Shown one piece after another: positions 16,425-26,749 of a stretch of 64,000 bases of DNA (positions are counted from its first letter, which is position 1; every line of letters starts with the position of its first letter). This DNA comes from Phascolarctobacterium succinatutens CAG:287 (lineage in GTDB: Bacteria > Bacillota > Negativicutes > Acidaminococcales > Acidaminococcaceae). A model generated the notes under the pieces. It was not told the DNA's origin. It saw nothing but the letters and a program-made list of their open reading frames with translations, and searched no databases. Both the position numbers and the translations under genes were made by a program. Where the stretch lies: contig NZ_FR892771.1 of the NCBI RefSeq assembly GCF_000434895.1, forward strand, positions 1,733-65,732. Direction: 5' to 3'.

Positions 16425-19400
16425 TCAATCCTCCCAGGTCAGGTCCTGCAGAGCGGTAACGCGTACAACGCTGCGACGACGCATTGCGCTCATAACGTTC
16501 AGCAGCTCGCGTGCAGTATCCATAGAGGTCAGGCAGGCAATTGCATGCTCTACAGTAGAACGGCGGATTTTGAAGCCGTCACGTTCAGCGTCACGGCCGT
16601 GGTTGGTGGTGTTGATAACCATGCCGATGCGGCCGCTCTTGATATCATCAATCAGGTTCGGATGACCTTCACTTACTTTGGTAGCAACCTCAACAGTTAC
16701 ACCGTATTGCTGCAGATATTCCGCAGTCCCGTCGGTTGCGATAACAGTATAGCCCAGTTCTTCAAAGCCGCGGGCAATAGCAACTGCCTCAGGCTTATCC
16801 ATATCAGCAACAGTAATCAGGATTGCACCCTCGTGCGGTACATTGATACCGGAAGCGATGCAGGCCTTATACAGCGCACGGCTGTACTGGTAGTCGCAGG
16901 CCATAACCTCACCGGTGGATTTCATTTCAGGTCCAAGGGTGATATCTACGTTGCTCATCTTATTGAAGCTGAATACAGGAGCTTTAACAGCATAGTAGTC
17001 CGGGAAGAAGCGCAGGCCTGCTTGCAGTCCCTGCTCTTTGAGGCTCATGCCCATTGCGCATCTGGTAGCAACGTCTACCATGGAGATGCCGGTAATCTTG
17101 CTCAGGAACGGTACGGTTCTGGAGGAACGCGGGTTAACCTCGATTACATAGACATGCTCGTCACGAACGATGTACTGAATGTTAATCATGCCCTTAACTT
17201 CCAGACCCAGAGCCATTTTATTGGTGTATTCGATAATGGTGCGGATAACACTCTCGCTCAGGCTGCGCGGCGGATATACGGCGATGGAGTCACCACTGTG
17301 TACGCCTGCACGTTCAACATGTTCCATAATGCCGGGGATTAATACTTCCTTGCCGTCGCAGATAGCGTCAACCTCTACCTCAGTGCCCTGCAGGTAATGG
17401 TCAACCAGTACCGGATGCTCGTGAGAAGCCTTAACAGCGTAGGTCATGTAGTTGCGCAGCTCGTCATCGTTATAAACGATTTCCATAGCACGGCCGCCCA
17501 GTACGTAGGAAGGACGAACCATAGTCGGATAGCCAACATTGTGTGCAGCAACCAGCGCACCCTCGGTATCAAATACGGTGTGGCCCTGCGGACGCGGGAT
17601 ATTGCAGCTTGTCAGCAGCTCATCGAAACGTTCACGGTCCTCAGCGCGGTCGATGCTGTCAACTGAGGAGCCCAGAATCTTCACGCCTGCGCGGGAGAGC
17701 GGACCTGCCAGGTTGATAGCGGTCTGACCACCGAATTGAACAATAACGCCTTCCGGTTTTTCTTTGTCGATAACGTTGAGAACATCCTCAACAGTCAGCG
17801 GCTCAAAGTACAGTTTATCGGAAATATCGAAGTCAGTGGAAACGGTTTCCGGGTTGTTGTTGATGATAATGGTTTCATAACCCATTTCCTTCAACGCCCA
17901 TACGCAGTGTACGGAGCAGTAGTCAAATTCTACGCCCTGACCGATACGGATAGGACCGGAGCCGAGTACAACTACTCTCTTTCTGTCGCTTACTTCAACC
18001 TCATCCTCGGTTTCGTAGCAGGAATAGTAGTACGGGGTTGCAGCTTCAAATTCCGCAGCGCAGGTATCAACCATTTTGTAGGTCGGCAGAATGCCGTTAG
18101 CCTTACGCATATCACGGATTTCAAACTCAGTCTTGCCTACGCGTTTACCGATAACAGCATCGGCAAAGCCCATTCTCTTAGCCTTACGCAGCAGGCTCGG
18201 AGTCAGCTCGTGAGTTTCCAGAGCTTTTTCCATTTTAATGATGTTTTGGATTTTGGAGAGGAACCACAGGTCAATCTTGGTGATATCGTGAATCTCTTCC
18301 AGAGTAATGCCGCGGCGGATAGCCTCAGCAACAACGAAGCAGCGCTCGTCATCAATGCGTTTGATGCGGTCATGAATTTCTTCATCGCTCAAAGCCTTCA
18401 GCTCAGGCATTTCCAGATGATTGAGGCCGATTTCCAGGCAGCGAACTGCTTTCAGCATAGAAGCTTCAAAGCTGCGCTCAATTGCCATAACCTCACCGGT
18501 AGCCTTCATCTGAGTGCCCAGGGTGCGGTCAGCAGTTACGAATTTATCGAACGGCCAACGCGGAAATTTCAGTACGATATAGTCAATGGTAGGCTCGAAG
18601 CAAGCCTTAGTCTTTTTGGTAACAGCGTTTTCGATTTCGTCCAGGTTGTAGCCGACAGCAATTTTGCTGGTAACCTTAGCAATCGGATAACCGGTAGCTT
18701 TGGAAGCCAGTGCTGAAGAACGGCTTACACGCGGGTTAACTTCGATTACATAGTAGTTTTCGGAGTACGGGTCGAGAGCCAGCTGTACGTTACAGCCACC
18801 AACTACGCCCAGCTCACGCACGATATCGATAGAAGCCTGACGCAGCAGCTGTACTTCTTTATCGCTCAGAGTCTGTGCCGGAGCCACAACGATGGAATCG
18901 CCGGTGTGTACGCCAACAGGGTCCACGTTTTCCATGGAGCAGACGGTAATGCAGTTGTCAGCAGCGTCACGGATTACCTCGAATTCGATTTCCTTCCAGC
19001 CGGCGATGCTGCGTTCAATCAGGCATTGACCGATAGGGCTGTAGCCCAGGCCCTTTTGCACGATGTCAATCAGCTCTTCCTCGTTTTCAGCAATGCCGCC
19101 GCCGGTACCACCGAGGGTATAAGCAGGACGGACAATCAGCGGATAACCGATTTCCTTGCCGAAGTCGCAAGCAGCTTCAATGGTTTCTACGATAGTGCTT
19201 TCAGGAATCGGCTGATGGATTTTCTCCATAGTTTCCTTGAACATTTCGCGGTCTTCGCCACGTTTGATAGCGCTGATCTGAGTGCCCAGCAGACGAACGT
19301 TGTATTTGCTCAGGATACCCTGCTCGTCCAGCTTCATAGCCATGTTCAGGCCAACCTGACCGCCAAGTGTTGCCAGCAGGGAATCAGGACGCTCACGTTT

Positions 19401-19634
19401 GATAATTTTTTCAATGAATTCAATGCTGATAGGTTCAACATATACACGGTCAGCCACATGCACATCAGTCATAATGGTTGCAGGGTTACTGTTTACCAGT
19501 ACAACCTCCAGGCCTTCCTCCTTCAGAGCACGGCAAGCCTGGGTGCCTGCATAGTCAAACTCTGCTGCCTGACCGATAATAATAGGGCCGGAGCCGATAA
19601 CGAGAACCTTTTTAATATCTTTAAGTTTCGGCAT
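16425..19634 (-). CDS. carB: Carbamoyl-phosphate synthase large subunit
   Basis: 1069 residues, full length. Two homologous ATP-grasp synthetase halves are seen, each opening with a glycine-rich loop ([19 protein letters not shown] and [19 protein letters not shown]), plus the oligomerisation region between them and a C-terminal MGS-like regulatory domain (from about residue 930) that in many species binds UMP or ornithine. Makes carbamoyl phosphate with ammonia from CarA. Position inside the pyr operon indicates the pyrimidine-dedicated enzyme, though it may also serve arginine synthesis. Confidence 0.97.
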   Translation of the reverse strand: MPKLKDIKKVLVIGSGPIIIGQAAEFDYAGTQACRALKEEGLEVVLVNSNPATIMTDVHVADRVYVEPISIEFIEKIIKRERPDSLLATLGGQVGLNMAMKLDEQGILSKYNVRLLGTQISAIKRGEDREMFKETMEKIHQPIPESTIVETIEAACDFGKEIGYPLIVRPAYTLGGTGGGIAENEEELIDIVQKGLGYSPIGQCLIERSIAGWKEIEFEVIRDAADNCITVCSMENVDPVGVHTGDSIVVAPAQTLSDKEVQLLRQASIDIVRELGVVGGCNVQLALDPYSENYYVIEVNPRVSRSSALASKATGYPIAKVTSKIAVGYNLDEIENAVTKKTKACFEPTIDYIVLKFPRWPFDKFVTADRTLGTQMKATGEVMAIERSFEASMLKAVRCLEIGLNHLEMPELKALSDEEIHDRIKRIDDERCFVVAEAIRRGITLEEIHDITKIDLWFLSKIQNIIKMEKALETHELTPSLLRKAKRMGFADAVIGKRVGKTEFEIRDMRKANGILPTYKMVDTCAAEFEAATPYYYSCYETEDEVEVSDRKRVVVLGSGPIRIGQGVEFDYCSVHCVWALKEMGYETIIINNNPETVSTDFDISDKLYFEPLTVEDVLNVIDKEKPEGVIVQFGGQTAINLAGPLSRAGVKILGSSVDSIDRAEDRERFDELLTSCNIPRPQGHTVFDTEGALVAAHNVGYPTMVRPSYVLGGRAMEIVYNDDELRNYMTYAVKASHEHPVLVDHYLQGTEVEVDAICDGKEVLIPGIMEHVERAGVHSGDSIAVYPPRSLSESVIRTIIEYTNKMALGLEVKGMINIQYIVRDEHVYVIEVNPRSSRTVPFLSKITGISMVDVATRCAMGMSLKEQGLQAGLRFFPDYYAVKAPVFSFNKMSNVDITLGPEMKSTGEVMACDYQYSRALYKACIASGINVPHEGAILITVADMDKPEAVAIARGFEELGYTVIATDGTAEYLQQYGVTVEVATKVSEGHPNLIDDIKSGRIGMVINTTNHGRDAERDGFKIRRSTVEHAIACLTSMDTARELLNVMSAMRRRSVVRVTALQDLTWED

Positions 19635-19636
19635 AA

Positions 19637-20716
19637 TTAACGACCCTCCATCATATCAACAAAATGTTTAAACAAATAATCATGATCACCAGGGCCAGGG
19701 CAGGCTTCCGGATGATATTGAACGGTAAAGGTAGGATGCTTGGTGTATTCCAGGCCTTCGATAGTACCGTCGTTCATAGAAATGTGGCTGATGTTGATGC
19801 CCTTGCCTTCCAGAGATTTTTCATCTACAGCATAGCCGTGATTTTGGGCGCTGATGTAGATGCGGCCGGTTGCCAGGTATTTTACCGGTTGGTTAATACC
19901 GCGATGGCCGAATTTCATTTTATAAGTATCAGCGCCGTTAGCCAAAGCCATGAGCTGATGACCGAGGCAGATACCGAAAATCGGTTTTTTGCCGATTAAT
20001 TTCTTAATGTTTTCAATAACCTCAGGCAAATCCTTCGGGTCGCCGGGGCCGTTGGACAGGAAGATACCGTCCGGATCACATGCCAGCACCTCTTCTGCGG
20101 TAGCGGAAGCAGGGAATACTGTCAGGCGGCAGCCAAAGGCTTCAATGGATTTCAGGATATTGCGTTTAATACCGAAGTCCATAACAGCTACATGCAGCTT
20201 GCCCTCACCCATGGTGTAAACCTCGGGAGTGGTAACCTCCTCAACCTGGTTGTGTACTGCCGGTAAAGCCAGCAGCTTCTGTACTTCCTCCTCAGGCATT
20301 TCTGCCGGAACGATTACGCCCTGCAGTACGCCGTGATTACGGATTTTACGGGTGATAGCACGTGTATCTACACCTGCTAAGGTCGGGATATCCTGTTCAG
20401 TCAGAAAGTCCTCCAGGCTCTGCTCATTGCGCCAGTTGCTGGGGCAATCGCACAGCTCGCCGATAACGAAGCCCTGGAAGAAGCATTTCTTGCCTTGGTT
20501 AAACAGCGGGTTGCAGCCATAGTTGCCTACCAGCGGATAGGTCATTACTACAATCTGACCGCAAAAGGACGGGTCGGTCAAGGTCTCCTGGTAACCGCTC
20601 ATGCCGGTGGTGAATACAACCTCACCTACAGCATTGCGTTTGCCACCATACAGAGTGCCTTCAAAAACGCTGCCGTCTTTTAAAACTAATTTTCCTTTTC
20701 TCACTTTTTCGTGCAT
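19637..20716 (-). CDS. carA: Carbamoyl-phosphate synthase small (glutaminase) subunit
   Basis: 359 residues. N-terminal CPSase small domain ([11 protein letters not shown] and [12 protein letters not shown] motifs), C-terminal class I glutamine amidotransferase with nucleophile Cys in [12 protein letters not shown] near 247 and the His-Glu pair in [10 protein letters not shown] near 330. Delivers ammonia to CarB. Starts inside the last codons of pyrC (16-nt overlap). Confidence 0.97.
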   Translation of the reverse strand: MHEKVRKGKLVLKDGSVFEGTLYGGKRNAVGEVVFTTGMSGYQETLTDPSFCGQIVVMTYPLVGNYGCNPLFNQGKKCFFQGFVIGELCDCPSNWRNEQSLEDFLTEQDIPTLAGVDTRAITRKIRNHGVLQGVIVPAEMPEEEVQKLLALPAVHNQVEEVTTPEVYTMGEGKLHVAVMDFGIKRNILKSIEAFGCRLTVFPASATAEEVLACDPDGIFLSNGPGDPKDLPEVIENIKKLIGKKPIFGICLGHQLMALANGADTYKMKFGHRGINQPVKYLATGRIYISAQNHGYAVDEKSLEGKGINISHISMNDGTIEGLEYTKHPTFTVQYHPEACPGPGDHDYLFKHFVDMMEGR

Positions 20717-21996
20717 ACTACACCATCCCTCATTACAAAATTACCGTGCAGCATAGTGGCAACAGCCTTGCCGGTGCAAGCCTTACCTTCGTACGGGGTG
20801 AATTTGCCGCGGGTATAGAATTTGGAGCTGTCAACAGTCCATTTTTTATTCAGGTCCATAATAGTGATATCAGCAACGCTGCCTTCTTTCAGAGTACCAC
20901 CGGCAAGCTTGAACAGCTTAGCAGGCTCGCAGCTCATTTTGCTGATAATAGTATTCAGGTCGAATACATGGGTATGATATAAGTCAGTCAGCATTACTGC
21001 CAGAGAGGTTTCCAGACCGCAGAAGCCGTTCGGAGCATAACGGAATTCAACATCCTTTTCTTCCGGAGCATGAGGGGAGTGGTCGGTAACGATTGCGTCA
21101 ACAGTGCCGTCTAAAACAGCCTCACGCATAGCCTGTACATGGTCTGCACTGCGCAGCGGCGGGTTAACGCGGGTTGCGGAATTGTAATCTGCGCAAGCCT
21201 CATCAGTCAGAGTCAGATGATGTACGGTTACTTCGCTGGTAACATTCACGCCGCGTTTTTTAGCCTGGCGGATGATGTCGATAGCACCCTTGGAGGCAAC
21301 GTGGCAGATGTGTACATGTGCGCCGGTGTATTCAGCGATGATGCAGTCACGTGCAACAGCGATATCCTCGCTGATTGCCGGTACGCCCGGTACGCCGATA
21401 CGTGCGGAAACAGCGCCTTCATGCATGTAGCCTTCGGAATCCAGCTCAGGATCAATTGCATGGCACAGCAAAGGTTTGTCGAAAGCAGTTACATATTTGG
21501 CAGCCAGCACCATCAGGCGGGAGCTCTTTACATAGTGGCCGTCATCGGAGAAGCCCATAGCGCCTTTTTCTGCCATGTCGCCCATCTCTGCCAGCTCTTC
21601 GCCCTTTTCGCCCTTGCTGATTGCACCGATAACTTCAACGTTAGCGTAGCTTTCCTCGCGAGCGCGTTCTTTAATACCGCTTACTACGATGGAGGTATCA
21701 ATAACAGGCTTGGTATTAGGCATGCAGGCAACGGTGGTTACACCGCCGGCAGCAGCAGCCTTGGTACCGCTGATAATATCTTCCTTAGCTTCCAGGCCGG
21801 GCTCACGCATATGAGTATGTACGTCAATCAGACCAGGAGTTACTACGAGGCCGGTTGCATCAAAAACCTCGTCAGCTGCTTCGGCAATATCCTTGCCCAA
21901 AGCTTTGATTTTGCCATCCTCAACGAGGATATCCATTACAGCATCTAATTTTTGGCTGGGGTCTACTACCCTGCCGTTTTTAATCAATGTTTTCAA
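20701..21996 (-). CDS. pyrC: Dihydroorotase
   Basis: 431 residues, class I (PyrC of Gram-positive type). Zinc ligands are in DVHTHMREPG near residue 60, ICHVAS near 231 and the catalytic Asp in VTDHSPHAPEEKD near 305. Cyclises carbamoyl aspartate to dihydroorotate. The start is a TTG at 21996, eight bases after AGGAGG and within the end of pyrB, so translation is coupled to aspartate carbamoyltransferase. Confidence 0.96.
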   Translation of the reverse strand: MKTLIKNGRVVDPSQKLDAVMDILVEDGKIKALGKDIAEAADEVFDATGLVVTPGLIDVHTHMREPGLEAKEDIISGTKAAAAGGVTTVACMPNTKPVIDTSIVVSGIKERAREESYANVEVIGAISKGEKGEELAEMGDMAEKGAMGFSDDGHYVKSSRLMVLAAKYVTAFDKPLLCHAIDPELDSEGYMHEGAVSARIGVPGVPAISEDIAVARDCIIAEYTGAHVHICHVASKGAIDIIRQAKKRGVNVTSEVTVHHLTLTDEACADYNSATRVNPPLRSADHVQAMREAVLDGTVDAIVTDHSPHAPEEKDVEFRYAPNGFCGLETSLAVMLTDLYHTHVFDLNTIISKMSCEPAKLFKLAGGTLKEGSVADITIMDLNKKWTVDSSKFYTRGKFTPYEGKACTGKAVATMLHGNFVMRDGVVCTKK

Positions 21997-22936
21997 TGTG
22001 TTTACCTCCTGTCAAAGTCAAGAATAAGAGTGCCATACGTACAGCTACGCCGTTTTGTACCTCAGTACGGATTGCGGCGTTATCGCAGTAACCAACCTCC
22101 CAGGAGATTTCCAGACCACGGTTCATCGGGCCTGGATGCAGCACGGTTACGTCAGGCTTAGCCAGCTTCAGGCGGTTTTCGTTAATACCGAAGATACGTG
22201 CATATTCACGCGGAGACGGGAACAGGCCCTTTTGCTGACGCTCCAGCTGAATACGCAGGATATCGATTACGTCAGCGCCTTCGATTGCTTCTTCAACGCG
22301 TTTGTGTACTGTAACGCCAAGAGAAGCGATGTCGTGCGGCAGCAGAGTCATAGGACCTGCAACGTGTACATCAGCGCCCATTTTGGTCCAGGCAGCAATA
22401 TTGGTGCGGGCAACACGGCTGTAGAGAATATCGCCGATAATTGCCATTTTCAAGCCCTTCAGGTTTTTGCCCTGCTCACGGATAGTAAACATATCCAGGA
22501 AGCCTTGAGAAGGATGTGCGTGTGCGCCATCGCCGGCGTTGATGATTACAGGGTCTGCAACCTTAGCAGCATATGCTGCAGCGCCTTCAATGGGGTGACG
22601 CATAACAATCGCATCACAAGCCATGGATTGTACAGTCAGGATGGTGTCGCGCAGGCATTCACCTTTGACAACACTGGAGGAGGATGTAGTGATGTTTACT
22701 ACATCGGCACCCAGATATTTGCCTGCCAGCTCGAAGGATGTACGGGTACGTGTACTGGGCTCATAGAACAGATTGATGATAGATTTACCGCGCAGTGAGG
22801 GCACCTTTTTGATATCCCTCTTCATAATCTTCTTCATTTCCTCAGCGGTTTTCAAAACCAGCTCGATTTCCTCAACGCTGAGGCTTTCCAGATCCAGTAT
22901 ATCTCTGCCACCCAGAGATACATTTGATTTAGCCAT
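21980..22936 (-). CDS. pyrB: Aspartate carbamoyltransferase catalytic subunit
   Basis: 318 residues from the ATG at 22936 preceded by AGGAGGTAA. An in-frame ATG at 23023 lies within the leader terminator hairpin and is not the start. Carbamoyl-phosphate site FYEPSTRTRTSFELAGK near residue 54, HPSQGFLDM, and the aspartate loop. First committed step of pyrimidine synthesis. No pyrI is present, so allosteric control is absent and control is likely by the RNA leader. Confidence 0.96.
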   Translation of the reverse strand: MAKSNVSLGGRDILDLESLSVEEIELVLKTAEEMKKIMKRDIKKVPSLRGKSIINLFYEPSTRTRTSFELAGKYLGADVVNITTSSSSVVKGECLRDTILTVQSMACDAIVMRHPIEGAAAYAAKVADPVIINAGDGAHAHPSQGFLDMFTIREQGKNLKGLKMAIIGDILYSRVARTNIAAWTKMGADVHVAGPMTLLPHDIASLGVTVHKRVEEAIEGADVIDILRIQLERQQKGLFPSPREYARIFGINENRLKLAKPDVTVLHPGPMNRGLEISWEVGYCDNAAIRTEVQNGVAVRMALLFLTLTGGKHIENID

Positions 22937-22977
22937 TAGCTTTACCTCCTGTTTTTTATAATAAAATTGCATAATAA

Positions 22978-23053
22978 AAGGCCTTCTCGTCCCATGATGG
23001 TGCAAAAAGGCCTTAGGTTTCATAATAACTTATACCTTGCAGTCTCACAGGAC
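22978..23053 (-). promoter_or_regulatory. PyrR-type attenuator in the pyr leader
   Basis: On the minus strand the leader contains GGUCCUGUGAGACU (within 23034-23053), which fits the PyrR-binding consensus ARUCCNGNGAGGYU with a CNGNGA hexaloop closed by GGUC/GACU and an outer ACCUU/AAGGU stem. It is followed by a terminator, AAGGCCUU at 23007-23014 paired with AAGGCCUU at 22978-22985 (12 pairs with wobbles), then UUAUU. UMP-bound PyrR would favour termination. pyrR itself is not in the window. Confidence 0.85.
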
Positions 23054-23082
23054 CAATTTAAAGGTGCAAATTGATTGTATAT

Positions 23083-23111
23083 ATTTTACACCTTAATGAA
23101 GAATACGTCAA
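23083..23111 (-). promoter_or_regulatory. Sigma-A promoter of the pyr operon
   Basis: -35 TTGACG (23106-23111), 17-bp spacer, -10 TAAAAT (23083-23088) on the minus strand, about 150 nt before pyrB. The leader of roughly 140 nt contains the attenuator. Confidence 0.85.
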
Positions 23112-23129
23112 ATATTTCGAGGTAAAATC

Positions 23130-23159
23130 TTGGCAGGATTTTTTTACTTATAGTATAAT
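23130..23159 (+). promoter_or_regulatory. Promoter of the acyltransferase gene
   Basis: -35 TTGGCA (23130-23135), 18-bp spacer, -10 TATAAT (23154-23159), 30 nt before the plus-strand start. It diverges from the pyr promoter 20 bp away. Confidence 0.75.
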
Positions 23160-23188
23160 AAAGAAGATTAAAAATTAGCGAGGTACTT

Positions 23189-24502
23189 ATGCGAAACACC
23201 ATTATAGATAATCTGCGTGGCATCTGCATGCTGGGCGTCATCGGTATTCATATCGGCAGCCTGGCACTTGCCCCCAACAACTTTACTCTTTACTTATTAC
23301 TGGAGATTTTAAGCCGTTACAGTGTCCCCTCCTTTTTCTTTATCTCCGGCTACGGCCTTGCCTGTACGGATAAAGGCCTTTTAAGCGGCAGCCGGCTGAA
23401 CTATATCGACTTTATGAAGAAGCGTTTGCGGGGAGCAGGCCTGCCCTATCTCAGCTGGTCGCTTTTTTACATGCTTTACTTCTGGCTGATTCTGCCACCG
23501 GGCTTCGTCAGCTGGAATCCGCTGCATGTGGCCTATGTTTTATTCTTCGGCCTGGGCTGCTACCATTTGTATTTTATGGTTATCCTGCTATGGTTTTATG
23601 CAAGCTATCCGCTCTGGCGCCGGCTTCTGCGTATAATTATACATCAAAGTATACCGTTTATGCTAGTGCTTTTATTCATTTTCCAGCTTGTATTTAACTG
23701 GTGGACAACGCATCCGGGCTTGAACACAGCGGGTTGGAGCGTCTTGGCTAAAAATTTCTTTGATTATCGCCTCAACTATCTTCCCTTGCATTATCTGCTT
23801 ATTTTTATAAGCGGCGGCCTGGCAGCCTGCTATTGGGAAAAATTCATCGCCCTTCTGCGCAGATACAGCACCATGGTATGCGTAATTTTTGCTGCAAGCG
23901 TGGCCTGGGACGTACAAAGCTGTTACGAAGCAGTTACTGTCAAAGGCTATACGCTAATTGATCTGGCCAACACCTATCACCAGCTCAGCCCGCAGGGACT
24001 CTGCTACACTGTAGGCTCGCTGCTCTTCTTCTGCCTGGCACTGGACTGGCTGGAGCGCAGAGCGCAGGCAAAAGCATATACAGAGGCTCCCAATGCACTG
24101 CAATCTATCCCTCAAGCAGCATCGCATACAGAGGCTCCCCTTGTCGTCGCAAGCGACATTAGCACGACCAACAGCTTGTCGCCGCGCAAGCTCACGACAA
24201 GCTGGGTCTTAGCGTCGGGGAGCTGTCACCGCAAGGTGACTGAGAGGGGTTCTATAACCACTTTAATCTACAAGGCCATCAGCATCCTTTCCGCTTATTC
24301 TATGCTCATCTACTTTGTGCATCCGCTGCTCTTGGACTGGCTCAGCAGCGCCTATAACCATTTCGGCATCATCATGACCGTTAAAAAGGTAGCCCTTTCC
24401 TACGTGCTGCTGGTGCTCTGCTCGCTGGCCCTCAGCATCCTGCTGTCGAAGGCATTTGCAAAATGCAGTACGGCAAAGCTGCTGTTTACAGGCAAACGGT
24501 GA
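23189..24502 (+). CDS. Acyltransferase 3 family membrane protein, with a repeat element in frame
   Basis: 437 residues, about ten hydrophobic helices, of the acyltransferase-3 (OafA/WecH) family that O-acetylates sugars or other envelope polymers. The N-terminal DNLRGICMLGVIGIHIG with its conserved Arg-His region and FFISGYGLA are diagnostic. Between helices, residues about 297-357 are low-complexity (Ser/Thr/Ala rich) and correspond to DNA that matches a non-coding palindromic repeat of this genome. After it the last two helices resume in frame (AYSMLIYFVHPLLLDWL). Start chosen at ATG 23189 with a GCGAGGT-type site. Isolated plus-strand gene between the pyr and pgi units. The substrate is unknown. 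Confidence 0.88.
   Translation: MRNTIIDNLRGICMLGVIGIHIGSLALAPNNFTLYLLLEILSRYSVPSFFFISGYGLACTDKGLLSGSRLNYIDFMKKRLRGAGLPYLSWSLFYMLYFWLILPPGFVSWNPLHVAYVLFFGLGCYHLYFMVILLWFYASYPLWRRLLRIIIHQSIPFMLVLLFIFQLVFNWWTTHPGLNTAGWSVLAKNFFDYRLNYLPLHYLLIFISGGLAACYWEKFIALLRRYSTMVCVIFAASVAWDVQSCYEAVTVKGYTLIDLANTYHQLSPQGLCYTVGSLLFFCLALDWLERRAQAKAYTEAPNALQSIPQAASHTEAPLVVASDISTTNSLSPRKLTTSWVLASGSCHRKVTERGSITTLIYKAISILSAYSMLIYFVHPLLLDWLSSAYNHFGIIMTVKKVALSYVLLVLCSLALSILLSKAFAKCSTAKLLFTGKR
24131..24252. repeat. Palindromic repeat element inside the acyltransferase gene
   Basis: Begins CAGAGGCTCCCC and ends GGGGAGCTGTC...GGTGACTGAGAGG, the same ends as the element between pstB and phoU. The middle has nested palindromes (GTCGTCGCAAGCGAC, CAGCTTGTCG/CGACAAGCTG, TCACC/GGTGA). 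A second CAGAGGCTCCC with GCATA(TA) in front lies at 24078-24093, 45 bp upstream, as if the target or end was duplicated. No stop in the gene frame. Confidence 0.75.
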
Positions 24503-24513
24503 ATTCAATACAA

Positions 24514-24562
24514 AGCAAAAAGACGTTGCGTGCTTTTTCAAGCACACAACGTCTAATTTTTT
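24514..24562. terminator. Bidirectional terminator between acyltransferase and pgi
   Basis: AGACGTTG-c-GTGCTT paired with AAGCAC-a-CAACGTCT (24521-24554), T run on the plus strand at 24557-24562 and A run at 24517-24521. Serves both convergent genes. Confidence 0.88.
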
Positions 24563-24572
24563 CTTTTAAAAT

Positions 24573-26006
24573 TTACAGCTGAGCCTTCATTAATTTCTTA
24601 TATACCTCAACGCCGGGCTGGTCAAATGCATCCACATCCGCCAGCTCGCCCTCGTAGGCAATCGTCAGCATCAAAAAGTACATCAGCTGACCAAGATAAT
24701 ACTCATTCAGCTTCGGCAGTGTAAAGCGCGCATTATAACGGTTATCACCCGTCAGCGCCGCTTCATTGGCATTCAGCGCCGCTTTAAGAGCCTTCGCCAT
24801 ATCCATTCCCTCGTACTTATCGAAGAATGGTACATCGGCAAAGGGATTGTGCAAAACTGCCTCAACCTCAGGATTGGCAACCTCCAGGAACTGCACCACC
24901 TTATTCAGACGACCGTCCTGATGCTGCTGTGTCTGTGCATGCATATCCGTTGTGCCGACAGCAACAATCGGCGTTCTGCCGTAGTAAACAGTTGCACCCT
25001 CACGGTTACGGCGCTTGCCAAGCGATTCCGCCAGCAGCTGCACATACCATTCGCTCAACGATTTCAAGCGCATGCTGTACGGCATGAACACTTCTATATC
25101 GCGTCCTCGCTCATAGGCCATGAATTTCAGTAAAGCGTTGAGCAGCGCCGGGTTTTCCGCAAGCTCCGCCTGCTGGCAATAGATATCCATATCACGCGCA
25201 CCGCGCAAAAACTCCTCGATATCACCGCCAAGAGCGGCCATCGTTACGAGTCCCGGGTCAGTCATAATGCAGAAGCGTCCGCCAATGCCCTCCTTGATGT
25301 CAAAGCGCTCCCAGCCAAATTTTTCCGCCAGCTGCAAAAGCGGCGCATTTTCCACCGGAGCCTTTAAATCAGTAACTACCGTGCAGTCAAGGTCGATATC
25401 TGCGTTTTGAGACAGATTAGCATAGAAATACGTAAAAGCAGAAATTGTTTCCAGCGTAGTACCGGATTTGGAAATCGGCACCAGCATAATCTTTAGCTTC
25501 TTGCCTGCTTGCGCACTTACTCCAGCCATACGGCGCATCTTGAACAGCAGTGAATTGCAGTCCACCGGGTCAAGATTGTTGCCGGAAAAATAAATGCAGG
25601 GCTGGCCTTGGCGCAGCGTTGCACTGGTATTCCAATGATAACCGCCAAAGGCATCAAACAGCACCTTATTGCCCAGGTAGGAGCCGCCAACGCCCAAAAA
25701 GATTACGACATCCTTGCTGCGCAGATGCTTGCTGTAGCGCATCAGCTTAATAATCGACTGCTCCGTATTGGGGTTGCCGTCAGCAATATATGGCATGCGT
25801 GGAAAGTAAACATGCTCCGGCGTGCCATCCTTAGATAAATGATTCTTGGAAAAACCGGTACGGCGCAGCTCGCACACAGCCTTTTCGGCTGCGGCTCCCT
25901 GCTGCTGCAGTGCCTGCTCCACTTCCTGCGCTTGCAGTCTGCCCGCTCCAACCATGTTGCTGAAGTCAAAAACAATACCACTGGGCATAACAATTTTATA
26001 ATCCAA
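24573..26006 (-). CDS. pgi: Glucose-6-phosphate isomerase
   Basis: About 477 residues. Interconverts glucose-6-phosphate and fructose-6-phosphate. SIS-type sugar-phosphate loops: GVGGSYLGNKVL near residue 100, PISKSGTTLET near 196 and the catalytic Glu region EGIGGRFC near 260; C-terminal QPGVEVYKKLM holds the active-site Lys. I favour a TTG start at 26006, eight bases after GGGAG, since no ATG precedes the conserved region; a TTG at 26021 or the ATG 18 nt downstream are alternatives. Single gene. Confidence 0.93.
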   Translation of the reverse strand: MDYKIVMPSGIVFDFSNMVGAGRLQAQEVEQALQQQGAAAEKAVCELRRTGFSKNHLSKDGTPEHVYFPRMPYIADGNPNTEQSIIKLMRYSKHLRSKDVVIFLGVGGSYLGNKVLFDAFGGYHWNTSATLRQGQPCIYFSGNNLDPVDCNSLLFKMRRMAGVSAQAGKKLKIMLVPISKSGTTLETISAFTYFYANLSQNADIDLDCTVVTDLKAPVENAPLLQLAEKFGWERFDIKEGIGGRFCIMTDPGLVTMAALGGDIEEFLRGARDMDIYCQQAELAENPALLNALLKFMAYERGRDIEVFMPYSMRLKSLSEWYVQLLAESLGKRRNREGATVYYGRTPIVAVGTTDMHAQTQQHQDGRLNKVVQFLEVANPEVEAVLHNPFADVPFFDKYEGMDMAKALKAALNANEAALTGDNRYNARFTLPKLNEYYLGQLMYFLMLTIAYEGELADVDAFDQPGVEVYKKLMKAQL

Positions 26007-26060
26007 AATATACACTCCCAAATATTAGTTGTACCTATAATATGCTATTGTACATAAGTT

Positions 26061-26066
26061 ATTATA
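26061..26066 (-). promoter_or_regulatory. Extended -10 promoter of pgi
   Basis: TGTTATAAT on the minus strand (TGn plus TATAAT), about 55 nt before the proposed pgi start; -35 weak. Confidence 0.55.
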
Positions 26067-26136
26067 ACATATTCATATAGCAAGTTCCATAGACTATAAG
26101 AGCAAGTAATATTTTATCGCAAACAAGACTGAAGCT

Positions 26137-26580
26137 TTATTTTACCTCTACCAGCTCAATATGGAAGTTCAGTTCCTTACCGGCCATTTCATGGTTAGCA
26201 TCAAAGGTAATATTGGTATCATCCTTTTCGGTTACCAGTACAGGTACGGGCTGACCAAATTGGTTCTGCAGGTAAACTCTCTGGCCAACGGTCAGGTTTT
26301 CGGAACCCGGCAGCTGGGCAATCGGCATGGTGAAGATAGCCTTCGGGTCAGCCTCGCCATATGCTTCTGCCGGCAGCAGATGGATGTCAACTTCAGCGCC
26401 AACCTCCAGGTCTGCAACAGCTGCATCAAAGCCTTTGATCATCTGGCCTGCGCCGCAAACAAATTCCAACGGCTCGCCACGATCATAAGAAGAATCAAAT
26501 TGCTTGCCGTCATTAAAGGTACCTTTATAGTGTACGCGACAGGTTTTTCCTACATTACGTCCGGTTAATTCATTGCTCAT
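26137..26580 (-). CDS. FKBP-type peptidyl-prolyl isomerase, SlyD-like
   Basis: 147 residues. VHYKGTFNDGKQFDSSYDRG and FVCGAGQMIKGFDAAV form the FKBP core; the segment from about residue 75 to 125 (PAEAYGEADP onward) is the IF chaperone flap of SlyD. The metal-binding His/Cys tail of E. coli SlyD is missing, so this is an isomerase and holdase without nickel storage. Cytosolic, monocistronic. Confidence 0.93.
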   Translation of the reverse strand: MSNELTGRNVGKTCRVHYKGTFNDGKQFDSSYDRGEPLEFVCGAGQMIKGFDAAVADLEVGAEVDIHLLPAEAYGEADPKAIFTMPIAQLPGSENLTVGQRVYLQNQFGQPVPVLVTEKDDTNITFDANHEMAGKELNFHIELVEVK

Positions 26581-26681
26581 TATTAATTCACCTCATAAAA
26601 ATATTTGATATAAAGCCGGTATAAGCGTATATCAGTTACAGTTATGTATATTATACTATATATCGCTGTTTATTTCACCTC

Positions 26682-26714
26682 AAAAAAACGGTAGCCGGTT
26701 AAATTCCGACTGCC
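26682..26714 (-). terminator. Terminator after the secreted-protein pair
   Basis: Minus-strand stem GGCAGTCGG/CCGGCTACC (one mismatch, one wobble) with loop AATTTAA, followed by G and seven T, 36 nt after the stop at 26750. Confidence 0.85.
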
Positions 26715-26749
26715 ATAATATTTCAGGCTCTGCACATCAGCGCTTCTAT

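Noticed and set aside
22937..23023. 30-codon N-terminal extension of PyrB
   Set aside because: It reads through the attenuator hairpin; the ATG at 22936 has a perfect AGGAGG. A leader peptide is kept only as a side remark.
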